In this document: positions 24,717-33,222 of the stretch, one piece after another
Layout: every line of letters begins with the position of its first letter
Position numbering within the stretch: position 1 is the first letter of the stretch
Origin: RUG11237 sp050874665
GTDB taxonomy: Bacteria; Bacillota; Clostridia; Lachnospirales; Lachnospiraceae
DNA length: 64,000 nucleotides
Reading direction: 5' to 3'
Assembly (NCBI GenBank): GCA_050874665.1
Contig: JBNMLC010000003.1
Coordinates: 124,001 to 188,000, forward strand
The notes under the pieces: model-generated
Database searches by the model: none
Told to the model about the DNA's origin: nothing
Seen by the model: only the letters and a program-made list of their open reading frames with translations
Program-made: the position numbers and the translations under genes

Positions 24717-25295
24717 TTATTTTCTCTTTTTATTTTTCTTTCTTACACTGTATCCAAAAGTTCCTAACAGTTTTCCGATACCATAATATTCCCCATGAGA
24801 ATATACGATAGGCTTTGCCTTGGATAGTTCAAATTTATTTCTTTCATTCATGTAACTTTCGTCTACATGAACTGCCATAACATCGGCTAAAAACATATGG
24901 TGCGACCCAAGTTCTATAACCCGACTTACTTTACATTCAATGTTCACTGGGCTTTCTTTTATCAACGGTGCTTTTACCTTTGTCGCAGCTTCCGGTGTCA
25001 ATTTCATTTGCTGAAATTTATCCACATCTCTGCCGGAACGCACGCCACAATAATCCGTTGCATAGGCAAGTGCTTCTGTCGTCAGATTCACTACAAACTC
25101 TCCACTTTCCTTTATCATGTGATAAGAATGTCTCTCCGGCCTGATCGATACCGAGAGCATAGGGGGATTTGTACACACCGTTCCGGTCCATGCCACCGTT
25201 ATAATATTGTAATTGCCATTCCGGTCTGCCACACTTAACATGACTGCCGGGAGTGGATACAGCATGTTTCCCGGCTTCCATTCCTGTTTTGCCAT
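24717..25295 (-). CDS. Flavin reductase-like domain protein
   Basis: A 192-aa flavoprotein of the flavin reductase/FMN-binding split-barrel family. Typical elements are the N-terminal PLPAVMLSV, the TVAWTGTVCTNPPMLSVSIR segment and FVVNLTTEAL. It ends with an Arg/Lys tail. It lies 12 bp after the pyrophosphatase gene, suggesting co-transcription. Related Clostridia proteins are often of unknown role (reduction of free FMN is possible), so substrate is not assigned. Confidence 0.9.
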   Translation of the reverse strand: MAKQEWKPGNMLYPLPAVMLSVADRNGNYNIITVAWTGTVCTNPPMLSVSIRPERHSYHMIKESGEFVVNLTTEALAYATDYCGVRSGRDVDKFQQMKLTPEAATKVKAPLIKESPVNIECKVSRVIELGSHHMFLADVMAVHVDESYMNERNKFELSKAKPIVYSHGEYYGIGKLLGTFGYSVRKKNKKRK

Positions 25296-25307
25296 GATTC
25301 TTTCCTC

Positions 25308-26954
25308 TTACTGAAGTGCTGTCATAAATGCCGGAATCAACTGTTTCTTTCTAGATACTACACCTGCTAATTTATAGTAATCGCCTTCTTCACGCGGAAC
25401 TCCGTACGCTTTCTCTACAAATTCTCCTGCTTTCTCTCCTGCATAAATTAAATTCGTAGATTCTTCTAAAATATCCGTCAGCATAAAGAAAATCATATCT
25501 AATCCCTGTTCTTCACATGCTTTTGTAATATATGGCTTTAACCGGTCCGCAATTTCAAATAATTCCTCTGCAGCCATCGAACTAATCTGACCAACACCAA
25601 AGTTTACGTCTCCTGAATTGAATTTTTTGAAATCCTGATAAAAGATTTCTTCTGGTGTCTTATCTGAGAGATTACTTCCCGCCTTAAACATTGCCATTGC
25701 ATAGTCTTCCACATTAATACCTGCAATTTCAGCAAGCTTTAATGCAATTTCTTTATCCGCCGGTGTACAGGTAGGGGAACGGAACATCAACGTATCTGAG
25801 ATAATGGCAGAACATAACATTCCTGCAATTTCTTTTGTTACTTCTTGCTTATTTTCCTGATACATCTGATAAACAATCGTTGCAGTACATCCTACCGGCT
25901 GGTTTCTAAAGTAAATTGGTGCGGCTGTTGATACATCACCAATCTTATGATGATCAATTACCTCTAAAATTTCCGCATCTTTGATACCATCAACTGTCTG
26001 TGTTAATTCATTGTGGTCTACTAAAATGACTTTTTTCTGATCTGCCTTCAACAGATTTCTTCTAGAAATCATGCCTACATATTTTCCTTCTTCATCTAAC
26101 ACCGGAAAATCTCTATGTCTTAACTTTGTCATAGAAGCTTTTACTTCTTCTAAAGGCTCAGATAATTCAAAACTTACAATTCCGTCCTTTGTCATAAATC
26201 TTTTAATCGGAGCACTCTGATTCACAAGACGGGCCACTGTAAACGCATCATGAGAGGTTGAAATAATCACACAGCTCTTTTCTTCTGCCTTTGCTATCAT
26301 ATCCTCGTCCACTTTAGCACCCTCACATACAATAATGCAGCTTGCATTATGATTCAGTGCACAGGTCATGGCTTCTTTGTCATTCTCCATAATCACAAGA
26401 TCATCTTCTGCAATATGAGATTTCAAAATATCCGGTGTTGCCGCTGCAACTACTACTTTTCCATTCATAAAGAATGCATGTTCGTTTCCGGCAAGCATTT
26501 TTCCATCGATGGTATCAATAATATTTCTATACTGTGTACGGGCTTCTGATAACGTATTGTTATCGTATACAGCCATATAAGATTTGGCAATGTCACCAAT
26601 CGTAATCAGACCTTCTAGTTTTCCTTCCTCGTCTGTAATCGGTAACGTACCAACACTTTCACTTTTCATAAAGGTATATGCTTTCTTCATGGAAATGTTA
26701 GAAGTCACTCCATTTAATTTCTGAATCTGAATATCCTTTACCTGTGTATATACATTTGGTAAAAATTCCGGTGCTTTCACGCCAAAATAATCCAGTACAT
26801 ATTGTGTTTCCTCGTTTACATTACCAGCTCTTCTTGCCTCGTAATTTTCTCCTGTAATTCTTCTTTTTAATTCTGCATAGCAAATAGCAGAACAAATAGA
26901 ATCCGTATCCGGATTTTTATGTCCTACCACATAGATTTTCTGCTTATCTGACAT
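25308..26954 (-). CDS. CBS-domain family II inorganic pyrophosphatase (Mn-dependent)
   Basis: A 548-aa regulated pyrophosphatase. The DHH catalytic half begins VGHKNPDTDSICSAI; residues of about 70-300 hold two CBS domains split by a DRTGG domain; the catalytic half resumes with LVDHNEL and IDHHKIGD (about 315-345); the DHHA2 domain at the C-terminus starts near SDTLMFRSPTCT. CBS-PPases are inhibited by AMP/ADP and activated by ATP or diadenosine polyphosphates. 548 aa is normal for the CBS-DRTGG type. ATG 26954. Confidence 0.94.
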   Translation of the reverse strand: MSDKQKIYVVGHKNPDTDSICSAICYAELKRRITGENYEARRAGNVNEETQYVLDYFGVKAPEFLPNVYTQVKDIQIQKLNGVTSNISMKKAYTFMKSESVGTLPITDEEGKLEGLITIGDIAKSYMAVYDNNTLSEARTQYRNIIDTIDGKMLAGNEHAFFMNGKVVVAAATPDILKSHIAEDDLVIMENDKEAMTCALNHNASCIIVCEGAKVDEDMIAKAEEKSCVIISTSHDAFTVARLVNQSAPIKRFMTKDGIVSFELSEPLEEVKASMTKLRHRDFPVLDEEGKYVGMISRRNLLKADQKKVILVDHNELTQTVDGIKDAEILEVIDHHKIGDVSTAAPIYFRNQPVGCTATIVYQMYQENKQEVTKEIAGMLCSAIISDTLMFRSPTCTPADKEIALKLAEIAGINVEDYAMAMFKAGSNLSDKTPEEIFYQDFKKFNSGDVNFGVGQISSMAAEELFEIADRLKPYITKACEEQGLDMIFFMLTDILEESTNLIYAGEKAGEFVEKAYGVPREEGDYYKLAGVVSRKKQLIPAFMTALQ

Positions 26955-27191
26955 AATCTGCCTTCTTTCCTTGTTTTTTATTTATTTCACTGTAACTCAT
27001 TGAATCCCTGAAGTTACATTTCACTTTATAATTTTACATATTTTTATTCATTCGTCAACTAAAGAATGCCTTTGTTCCTACTATTTTTATGTGTTCTCAT
27101 CTTTATTTTTCTATATTTTATTTCAAAGCACGCTCGCTTTTGTGTAATTCGTTTTAATTTTATAAATTATCTATAATTCTTTTGTATATTT

Positions 27192-27245
27192 TTCACAGTC
27201 TTTTTACAGCTTGTTCATAGTTTGTTCACAAGGGATTGCTATACT
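27192..27245 (+). promoter_or_regulatory. Pho-box-like repeat array with -10 element, no gene downstream
   Basis: Four direct repeats on an exact 11-bp period: TTCACA (27192-27197), TTTACA (27203-27208), TTCATA (27214-27219) and TTCACA (27225-27230). TATACT (27240-27245) follows after 9 bp, with no -35 at normal spacing. This is the layout of PhoP-activated promoters in Firmicutes, where TT(A/C/T)ACA repeats occupy about -60 to -20. Another OmpR-type regulator could bind as well. No plus-strand gene lies downstream for 7 kb. Confidence 0.6.
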
Positions 27246-27251
27246 AAAAAC

Positions 27252-27345
27252 AACTTAGAAATGAGTTACAGTTAGTGTTTTCATTACACACATAGATAAA
27301 TTTTTTCATAATAGCCCCGGCATCGAAAGATGTTCGGGGCACTCC
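27252..27345 (+). ncRNA. Candidate small RNA behind the Pho-box-like promoter
   Basis: Transcription from the TATACT promoter would start near 27252 and meet a GC-rich stem-loop at 27315-27341 (GCCCCGGCATC, GAAA loop, GATGTTCGGGGC, one bulge) followed 8 nt later by TTTT. No plus-strand reading frame of useful length is present. The stem is the only GC-rich element in this AT-rich 490-bp gap. The boundaries are estimates, the family is not one I recognise, and the stem could instead be protein-binding DNA. Confidence 0.35.
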
Positions 27346-27361
27346 TCGTTTTATGCATGTT

Positions 27362-27391
27362 TTTGCAAAACTTTGCAAAACTTTGTAAAAT
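27362..27391. repeat. Three 10-bp tandem repeats
   Basis: TTTGCAAAAC, TTTGCAAAAC, TTTGTAAAAT in direct tandem, between the stem-loop and the CotH-gene terminator. Confidence 0.7.
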
Positions 27392-27392
27392 A

Positions 27393-27433
27393 AAGAAACC
27401 TAACCAGTCCTGTTCAGACCGGTTAAGCTTCTT
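27393..27433 (-). terminator. Terminator of the CotH/starch-binding gene
   Basis: On the minus strand AAGAAGCTTAACCGGTC pairs with GACTGGTTAGGTTTCTT (wobbles and one mismatch), 7-nt loop, followed by TATTTTAC. It lies 10 bp past the stop codon. Confidence 0.75.
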
Positions 27434-27443
27434 ATCTTCTATT

Positions 27444-30400
27444 CTAGTCTAGCACATAGATATTTCCGTTTGTTATACCCACTCTTTCTTCTGATAAAAC
27501 ATAGTTAGAACCGTTTTTACTATCCCATGAGCCGCTTCCATTGTTAAAGCATGCCACTACATTAGAAGCATCTCCTATCTCTATGCTATACATCCATGTA
27601 TATCCGTTTACATCACTTGACTGCATCTGTACTCCCGGTACACTCGTCCAAACACCATCTACTTTATAATGAATGTATGCCTTGCTCCAGTTGTTGTTTT
27701 TATAATATACCGTTATCGTATTTGTCGTTTTCACTTTAAAATCCACAATTTCTGCCGTAACTTTCTTTCCAGAAGCATCTGTTACCACAACAATTACATG
27801 ATAATTTCCTTCCTCTAAAGGTGTCCACGACAATACATTATCCTGTGTAGTTTCTGAAACCACTTTCTCATCATTCTTCATGATTTCAAAATCATACGTG
27901 TATGGCTTTACACCATTTACTGTATTTGCAGTAAAGCTTACCTTTTTGCCAACAATTCCTGTCTTTGTATCTGCAGATAACGTTGTGTTATATGTAAGAT
28001 TCAATTTCATTACCACACCGTTTTTCACACCGTAATCTCCACTTTCTACTACATAGTTAGCTCCGTTTTTGCTGTCCCAGACATTGTTTCCATTGTTAAA
28101 ACATACAAAAGCACTCGTTGCGTTGCCTAAATCTATTGTGTACTTCCATGCATATCCACTAACATCACTTGTCTGCATCTGCATTCCCGGTACATTTGTC
28201 CAACTGCCATTTACATTATAATGAATATATGCTTTACTCCAGTTACTGTTATTATAATATACTGTTACTTTATTTTCCAGCACAGGGGTTGGTGTCACTG
28301 TCGGGATTACCGTTGGTGTTACCGTTACTGTCGGGATTACCGTTGGTGTTACCGTTACTGTCGGGATTACCGTTGGCGTTACCGTTACTGTTGGCGTTGC
28401 TGTTACCGTTGGCGTTGCCGTTGCTGTTGGCGTTGGCGTTGGGGTTGCTGTCGCAATCGGTATTTCCGGTGATATGATAGTCAACGGCTCTAATTTTTTA
28501 ACTACTCCGTTGCTCACACCATACCAGCCTGCCATAACCGTATAATTTGCTCCGTTTTTACTGTCCCATGAACCATTCCCATTGTTGAAACATACTGTTG
28601 CTGATTCAGCATTTGCCAAATCAATTGTACATTTATAGGTATAGCCTTCATATTCTGTAGTTGCCTGCATTTTTTTACCAGGAACTGTAGTCCATGTACC
28701 ATTTACTTTGTAATGCACATATGCATTTGTCCAGCCACTGTTATAATATAGCGTTACTGTATTATTGGAAGGTATTTCCGTCGGAGTAGGTGTTATATTT
28801 CCTTCCGTATAGGCATACCAGTATCCACTACTTTTATTTGCTGCTGTGTTTGGTTTATAACAGTTTTTCTCTGTTGTCGGAATCACCAAATCTGTTGTCT
28901 GAATGTTCCAGGAAGTTGTTCCATCCGTATTTTTGAAAATCACTTTTGAATACGGTCCTGTTACCTTAAATTTATAAATCTGATTGCTTGCATCAATTAA
29001 ATTTCCCTGAACTACCGTTTTTCCATTGTCATCCCATACATAGGCATAAACATTTGACCATTTTGCCGCTGTATTGTCAAAATAAAAGGTAGATTCTTTA
29101 CTTAAACCTTTAAAATAGGAATCAAGGAAAGCAATTCTATTTTTCACAAAGGAATTAACATACTCTATATTTGCTGCAAATGTAGAACCTGTATATGTAC
29201 TTCCCCAATATGTTGTTCCGAGGAATTTGAATTTATTAAAGTTCATATTTGCAGAAGCTTCCACCAAAGCTCCATATTGTGCAATGGAAAGCACATTGTC
29301 AGAATAGGCAGTTTTTTCTCCCATGCTGACCTGAAGTAATGGATAAAAATCTTCTTCCCATACTCTTGCCACTTCTGCCATAAAATCTGCATGTGTACAC
29401 AGTGCAGCTAAAAAGCATTTTTGTGTCTTGTTATTATAAATTGTTTTATTTTGAACATATAAGTAATTCGTGTCTAATAATTCTTTTCTATTATATCCGC
29501 CAATACCCCAGTCAAAATCCCATGCCGGGCCAAAATGTATCTTATCATTCGTATCTTTGTAACAATAGAAGCTGGTTGCATTCGCATCATTTTCCATCGT
29601 CAGTTCTTCAATGATATACATTTTTGCTGCTGACTCTATATCTAAATAGTCTGTATAATAAACACCATCTGAATTATATCCATCTGCAGAATACACTGCA
29701 TTCTCCATCTTCTGATAATAATCCCGAATATATTCTACCTGAGCTTTGGAGGCAAATTCCGGACTTTTCATAACCACCTGCTGTCTTCTGCTACTTACAA
29801 ATCCGCTCGCCTCATCCGGATATCTTTCGTCTAACTCAAATTCCAACAAATATCCTCCGGTAATATCCTCTGGATTGTTTGGAATATTGTAATATTTATA
29901 AGTCCCCGCACTGGCACCTGAAGTGGTACCTCCTCGTGAATAATCTTCTAAAGCTTTACTATTTACATCTTCTGTTGCACCTTCTAAATCGTAAATATCC
30001 ACACGGTTAGAATCCACCTCAACCTTTGAAGTAACGAGATAATTTCCAATGTAGCGTCCATTCTGATACACATCTGCAAATTCGCTGTCCGGTGTATATG
30101 CAAGTCCTGCATCTTCTGCTAAATCAAACACAAATTTGTTTCGTATAAGAGATTGATCAAAATCATTCGCTAACAAACACCATTTTTTTGATTTTGCCAT
30201 TCCAAATAATTTTGTTTTAGAAGACAGTTTAATATTATATGGGTATTTATAAAATAACTTTTGCGCAGCTTCCCATGAAGAATTTCCGCGTCCCTTAATC
30301 TGATCTAATCCAACCTGTTGTGCCTTTCCCTTTTTATCCACATACACAATTTCTCCAGAATCTTTATTCGACTTACTGGCATTGACTGCGTCAAGATTTC

Positions 30401-30881
30401 CGCTTTTTGTTGTGATAAACATGGTATTGATATTTTCGGATTTCATTACTGTGAGCTTGTACTCCGCAGAACCTGCCTTCAAAGTAAATTTTCCGGCATT
30501 GGCAAACACATTTGTAGTTTCACCATTTTCTACCTTTGTTCCATTTACATATAAGGTGTTTGAAAAAGAATGCCATATCGTCAAATGTTCTAAATCAGCA
30601 CTAGACGGAAGGTACAAGTAATAGCGTCCCTCCCTCGACTCATAATGCCATTTGATAGCATCCAGACTATTGTTCTTACTATAGGAACTTCCATCCACCC
30701 AAAGTGCATTATCAGATGTTCCAACAATATCCGGAACCGCCAACTGCTGTGATTGTTCGGATGCAGCTGCAGCATTCGTCACTACATAATCTGATACTGC
30801 TGTAAACATACATGCAAAAACCATAAGCAGTGCAAAAACTCTCTTCATTGTTCGAATGCTTTTCCCTGTTTTTGTTGTCAT
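27444..30881 (-). CDS. Secreted CotH kinase-like protein with three starch-binding (CBM25/26-like) modules
   Basis: A 1145-aa exported protein. Signal peptide with KRVFALLMVFACMFTAV, cleaved near NAAAA. Residues of about 180-600 form a CotH kinase-like domain: RGNSSWE and PYNIKL blocks, and GPAWDFDWGIGGYN as the metal/phosphate site. Three carbohydrate modules (about 705-800, 868-960 and 1052-1145) share a pattern of YY..W..AYIHY, PG..MQ, CFNNG.G.WDSKNG.NY, typical of CBM25/26 starch binding. A Pro-Thr linker made of repeats (about 803-865) and an Ig-like segment (about 965-1050) separate them. ATG 30881 follows AGGAGG. No anchor is seen. Function, perhaps phosphorylation of surface proteins on starch, is inferred. 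Confidence 0.9.
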   Translation of the reverse strand: MTTKTGKSIRTMKRVFALLMVFACMFTAVSDYVVTNAAAASEQSQQLAVPDIVGTSDNALWVDGSSYSKNNSLDAIKWHYESREGRYYLYLPSSADLEHLTIWHSFSNTLYVNGTKVENGETTNVFANAGKFTLKAGSAEYKLTVMKSENINTMFITTKSGNLDAVNASKSNKDSGEIVYVDKKGKAQQVGLDQIKGRGNSSWEAAQKLFYKYPYNIKLSSKTKLFGMAKSKKWCLLANDFDQSLIRNKFVFDLAEDAGLAYTPDSEFADVYQNGRYIGNYLVTSKVEVDSNRVDIYDLEGATEDVNSKALEDYSRGGTTSGASAGTYKYYNIPNNPEDITGGYLLEFELDERYPDEASGFVSSRRQQVVMKSPEFASKAQVEYIRDYYQKMENAVYSADGYNSDGVYYTDYLDIESAAKMYIIEELTMENDANATSFYCYKDTNDKIHFGPAWDFDWGIGGYNRKELLDTNYLYVQNKTIYNNKTQKCFLAALCTHADFMAEVARVWEEDFYPLLQVSMGEKTAYSDNVLSIAQYGALVEASANMNFNKFKFLGTTYWGSTYTGSTFAANIEYVNSFVKNRIAFLDSYFKGLSKESTFYFDNTAAKWSNVYAYVWDDNGKTVVQGNLIDASNQIYKFKVTGPYSKVIFKNTDGTTSWNIQTTDLVIPTTEKNCYKPNTAANKSSGYWYAYTEGNITPTPTEIPSNNTVTLYYNSGWTNAYVHYKVNGTWTTVPGKKMQATTEYEGYTYKCTIDLANAESATVCFNNGNGSWDSKNGANYTVMAGWYGVSNGVVKKLEPLTIISPEIPIATATPTPTPTATATPTVTATPTVTVTPTVIPTVTVTPTVIPTVTVTPTVIPTVTPTPVLENKVTVYYNNSNWSKAYIHYNVNGSWTNVPGMQMQTSDVSGYAWKYTIDLGNATSAFVCFNNGNNVWDSKNGANYVVESGDYGVKNGVVMKLNLTYNTTLSADTKTGIVGKKVSFTANTVNGVKPYTYDFEIMKNDEKVVSETTQDNVLSWTPLEEGNYHVIVVVTDASGKKVTAEIVDFKVKTTNTITVYYKNNNWSKAYIHYKVDGVWTSVPGVQMQSSDVNGYTWMYSIEIGDASNVVACFNNGSGSWDSKNGSNYVLSEERVGITNGNIYVLD
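28297..28386. repeat. Three 30-bp tandem repeats encoding the Pro-Thr linker
   Basis: The unit ACTGTCGGGATTACCGTTGG plus ten more bases recurs at 28297, 28327 and 28357 with one substitution, encoding a Val-Thr-Pro-Thr-Val-Ile-Pro-Thr decapeptide. Shorter degenerate 6- to 12-bp units continue to about 28450. Slippage here would change linker length in frame. Confidence 0.9.
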
Positions 30882-30947
30882 TCCGTTTTGACCTCCTGTT
30901 TTTCATTTTCTTTTCGTAGTTGTTACATTTTTATTAACTTCCAACTT

Positions 30948-30976
30948 AGTATAACGCTACCTTACCTTATTGTCAA
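30948..30976 (-). promoter_or_regulatory. SigA promoter of the CotH/starch-binding gene
   Basis: On the minus strand TTGACA (30976-30971), 17-bp spacer, TATACT (30953-30948), 67 bp before the start codon. Close to consensus. Confidence 0.8.
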
Positions 30977-31066
30977 TAAAAATCACGTACTTTTTTCCTA
31001 TTTTTTACATGTAAAAGTGTGAAAGCAACGGTAGCATCAGATCTTTTGATACTGTAAGTCTATAGA

Positions 31067-31102
31067 GCAAAAAAAGCGTCAAAGACGCTTTTTTGCTTTT
31101 TT
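31067..31102. terminator. Bidirectional terminator after manC
   Basis: GCAAAAAAAGCGTC, AAA loop, GACGCTTTTTTGC; U-runs follow the GCGTC/GACGC stem on both strands. It ends the minus-strand fucose operon 63 bp past the manC stop. No plus-strand gene needs it. Confidence 0.82.
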
Positions 31103-31164
31103 CTGCCAGCAGTGGCATAAATCCTTATTATATTGTTACCAGACTTCTTATATTTTCAACAAAA

Positions 31165-32235
31165 CTAAATATATTCCATTCGATTACAAATTCGAAGATT
31201 TTCCAATATCTTCTTAATATCTCCGGTACTGTTTTTGTTACAGATGAGCGTAGCATCTTGCGTATCTACAATGACAAGATTCTCTAAACCTATGGTAGCA
31301 ATCAGCTTGTCATTTCCTTCTATGATGCAGTTCTTAGTGTCTATCGTAATAATATTCCCAGTCACAGTATTGCCAAATTCATTTGTCTGCTTAATACGTT
31401 CTACCGCATTCCAGCTTCCTACATCATCCCAGCCAAATGCTCCCGGAATAATAAAGATATGATCTGCTTTTTCCATAATCCCATAATCCACAGATTCCGA
31501 TGCAAACGCTGTAAATTCTTTTACCAAAACTTCCTGCTGTGCCTCTGTCCCAATAGCCTCTCTAATGCGGTTTAATCCCGCCATTGTATCTGGCATGAAT
31601 TTTTGCATATTTTCTAAGATGGAGGATACTTTCCACACAAACATACCACTATTCCAAAGATATTCTCCAGAATTTAAATATTCTCTTGCCACCTCATAAT
31701 TGGGTTTTTCTACAAATTTGTCTACCGCATATCCATTTCCCCTTGAAGTTTCTGCATCAAATTTGATATAACCATATCCAGTTTCCGGATATGTAGGTGT
31801 AATTCCAAGTGTCACTAAATTTCTGCTTTCTTTTGCGATTTCAATTGCATCCTTTAATGTTTTTACAAACATTTTATTATGCTTAATCAAATGATCTGAT
31901 GGCAAAACCATCATAATGGCATCCTCATATTTTTTAGCAATATGTACTGCACCTAATCCAATACAAGGGGCAGTATTTTTTCCAACCGGCTCACAGAGAA
32001 TATTTTCCTCTGGCAGTTGTGGCAGTTGTTCCATTACCAGTTCCTTATAACTTTGATTTGTAGCAATGTATACATCTTCGATATCCACTAAACTGCGAAT
32101 TCGCTCCACGGTCAGTTGGATCATACTCTTTCCATCATCGGTAAGACACAAAAACTGTTTTGGCAAATTCTTTCTGCTTCGTGGCCAAAAACGTTCTCCA
32201 CGTCCCCCCGCCATAATTAACGCTGTATTCTTCAT
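31165..32235 (-). CDS. manC: Mannose-1-phosphate guanylyltransferase
   Basis: Makes GDP-mannose from mannose-1-phosphate and GTP. The 356-aa protein has the nucleotidyltransferase signature MAGGRGERFWPRSRKNLPKQ at residues 8-27 and the sugar-binding FVEKP (about 169-173) and WNSGMFVW (about 191-198). It lacks the C-terminal phosphomannose isomerase half of the long bifunctional type. Third gene of gmd-fcl-manC, 6 bp after fcl; the operon supplies GDP-L-fucose for surface glycans. Confidence 0.96.
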   Translation of the reverse strand: MKNTALIMAGGRGERFWPRSRKNLPKQFLCLTDDGKSMIQLTVERIRSLVDIEDVYIATNQSYKELVMEQLPQLPEENILCEPVGKNTAPCIGLGAVHIAKKYEDAIMMVLPSDHLIKHNKMFVKTLKDAIEIAKESRNLVTLGITPTYPETGYGYIKFDAETSRGNGYAVDKFVEKPNYEVAREYLNSGEYLWNSGMFVWKVSSILENMQKFMPDTMAGLNRIREAIGTEAQQEVLVKEFTAFASESVDYGIMEKADHIFIIPGAFGWDDVGSWNAVERIKQTNEFGNTVTGNIITIDTKNCIIEGNDKLIATIGLENLVIVDTQDATLICNKNSTGDIKKILENLRICNRMEYI

Positions 32236-32241
32236 ACTATT

Positions 32242-33183
32242 TTACCTTTCCGCACGCACTTCACTATGCAGGAAATCTTCATACGCAAGCCTGATTCCAT
32301 CTTTCAGCTTTGTATGGTACTTCCAGCCTAATCCTTCTAGTTTACTTACATCTAACAATTTTCTTGGTGTGCCATCCGGCTTTGTGGTATCAAAAGTAAG
32401 AGTACCTTCATATCCCACAACTTCTTTTACCGTTTCAGCAAGCTCCTTAATGGTTACTTCTTTACCAGTTCCAAGATTTACCGTTTCATTACCCGAATAA
32501 TTATTCATTAAATAAACACATGCTTCTGCCAAATCATCCACATATAAAAATTCACGAAGCGGTGTGCCTGTTCCCCAGATTACAACCTCTTTTGCTTTAT
32601 TTTCCTTCGCTTCATGAAACCTTCGAATCAATGCAGGTAATACATGAGAATGTTCCGGATGATAATTGTCATTTGGTCCATACAGGTTTGTCGGCATGAC
32701 ACTAATATAATCTGTTCCGTACTGTTTATTTAAATATTCGCAATATTTTAATCCTGAAATTTTTGCCAATGCATAGGCTTCATTTGTCTGCTCCAAAGCC
32801 GATGTTAAAAGACAATTTTCCGGCATTGGCTGTGGTGCCATTCTCGGATAAATACAGGAGCTTCCCAGAAACATCAGTTTTTTTACTTTATTTTCATATG
32901 CCGAACGAATGACATTCATCTCTAAAATCATGTTATCATACATAAAATCTGCCGGATGCTTACTGTTCGCCATGATTCCGCCAACCTTTGCCGCTGCCAG
33001 GAACACATAATCCGGTTTTTCCTCTGCAAAGAAGGCTTCCACCTGATCCTGCCTTCTTAAATCCAATTCCTTTGATGTCCTGGTAACAATATTTGTATAG
33101 CCTTTTTTTTCTAATTCTCTTACAATGGCGGAACCTACCATTCCTCTATGCCCTGCCACATAAATCTTTGCATTTTTTTCCAT
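32242..33183 (-). CDS. fcl: GDP-L-fucose synthase
   Basis: NADPH-dependent epimerase-reductase that converts GDP-4-keto-6-deoxymannose to GDP-L-fucose. SDR fold, 313 aa: GHRGMVGSAIV (NADP site, residues 11-21), SSCIYP (about 108-113) and the catalytic Tyr-x3-Lys in YALAKISG (about 136-143). SD GGAGGTTAAAGAGG. It follows gmd by 39 bp. Confidence 0.96.
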   Translation of the reverse strand: MEKNAKIYVAGHRGMVGSAIVRELEKKGYTNIVTRTSKELDLRRQDQVEAFFAEEKPDYVFLAAAKVGGIMANSKHPADFMYDNMILEMNVIRSAYENKVKKLMFLGSSCIYPRMAPQPMPENCLLTSALEQTNEAYALAKISGLKYCEYLNKQYGTDYISVMPTNLYGPNDNYHPEHSHVLPALIRRFHEAKENKAKEVVIWGTGTPLREFLYVDDLAEACVYLMNNYSGNETVNLGTGKEVTIKELAETVKEVVGYEGTLTFDTTKPDGTPRKLLDVSKLEGLGWKYHTKLKDGIRLAYEDFLHSEVRAER

Positions 33184-33222
33184 TCCTCTTTAACCTCCAG
33201 AATACATACGTCTTTCCGTGTC

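Noticed and set aside
26955..27190. Feature in the remaining part of the 26955-27443 gap
   Set aside because: Only AT-rich leader sequence of the pyrophosphatase gene is visible; no repeat, reading frame or RNA fold before the Pho-like repeats at 27192.
27315..27341. Riboswitch, for example c-di-GMP type, at the GC-rich stem
   Set aside because: The conserved tetraloop and receptor sequences of GEMM riboswitches are absent; kept only as a candidate small RNA.
28297..28386. Tandem 30-bp repeats as a CRISPR array
   Set aside because: The units are directly adjacent without spacers and encode a regular decapeptide in frame.
28169..28477. Plus-strand open frames across the CotH linker
   Set aside because: They mirror the Pro-Thr coding repeats of the minus-strand gene (Leu/Pro or Cys/Arg/Tyr-rich shadow), with no SD or independent function.
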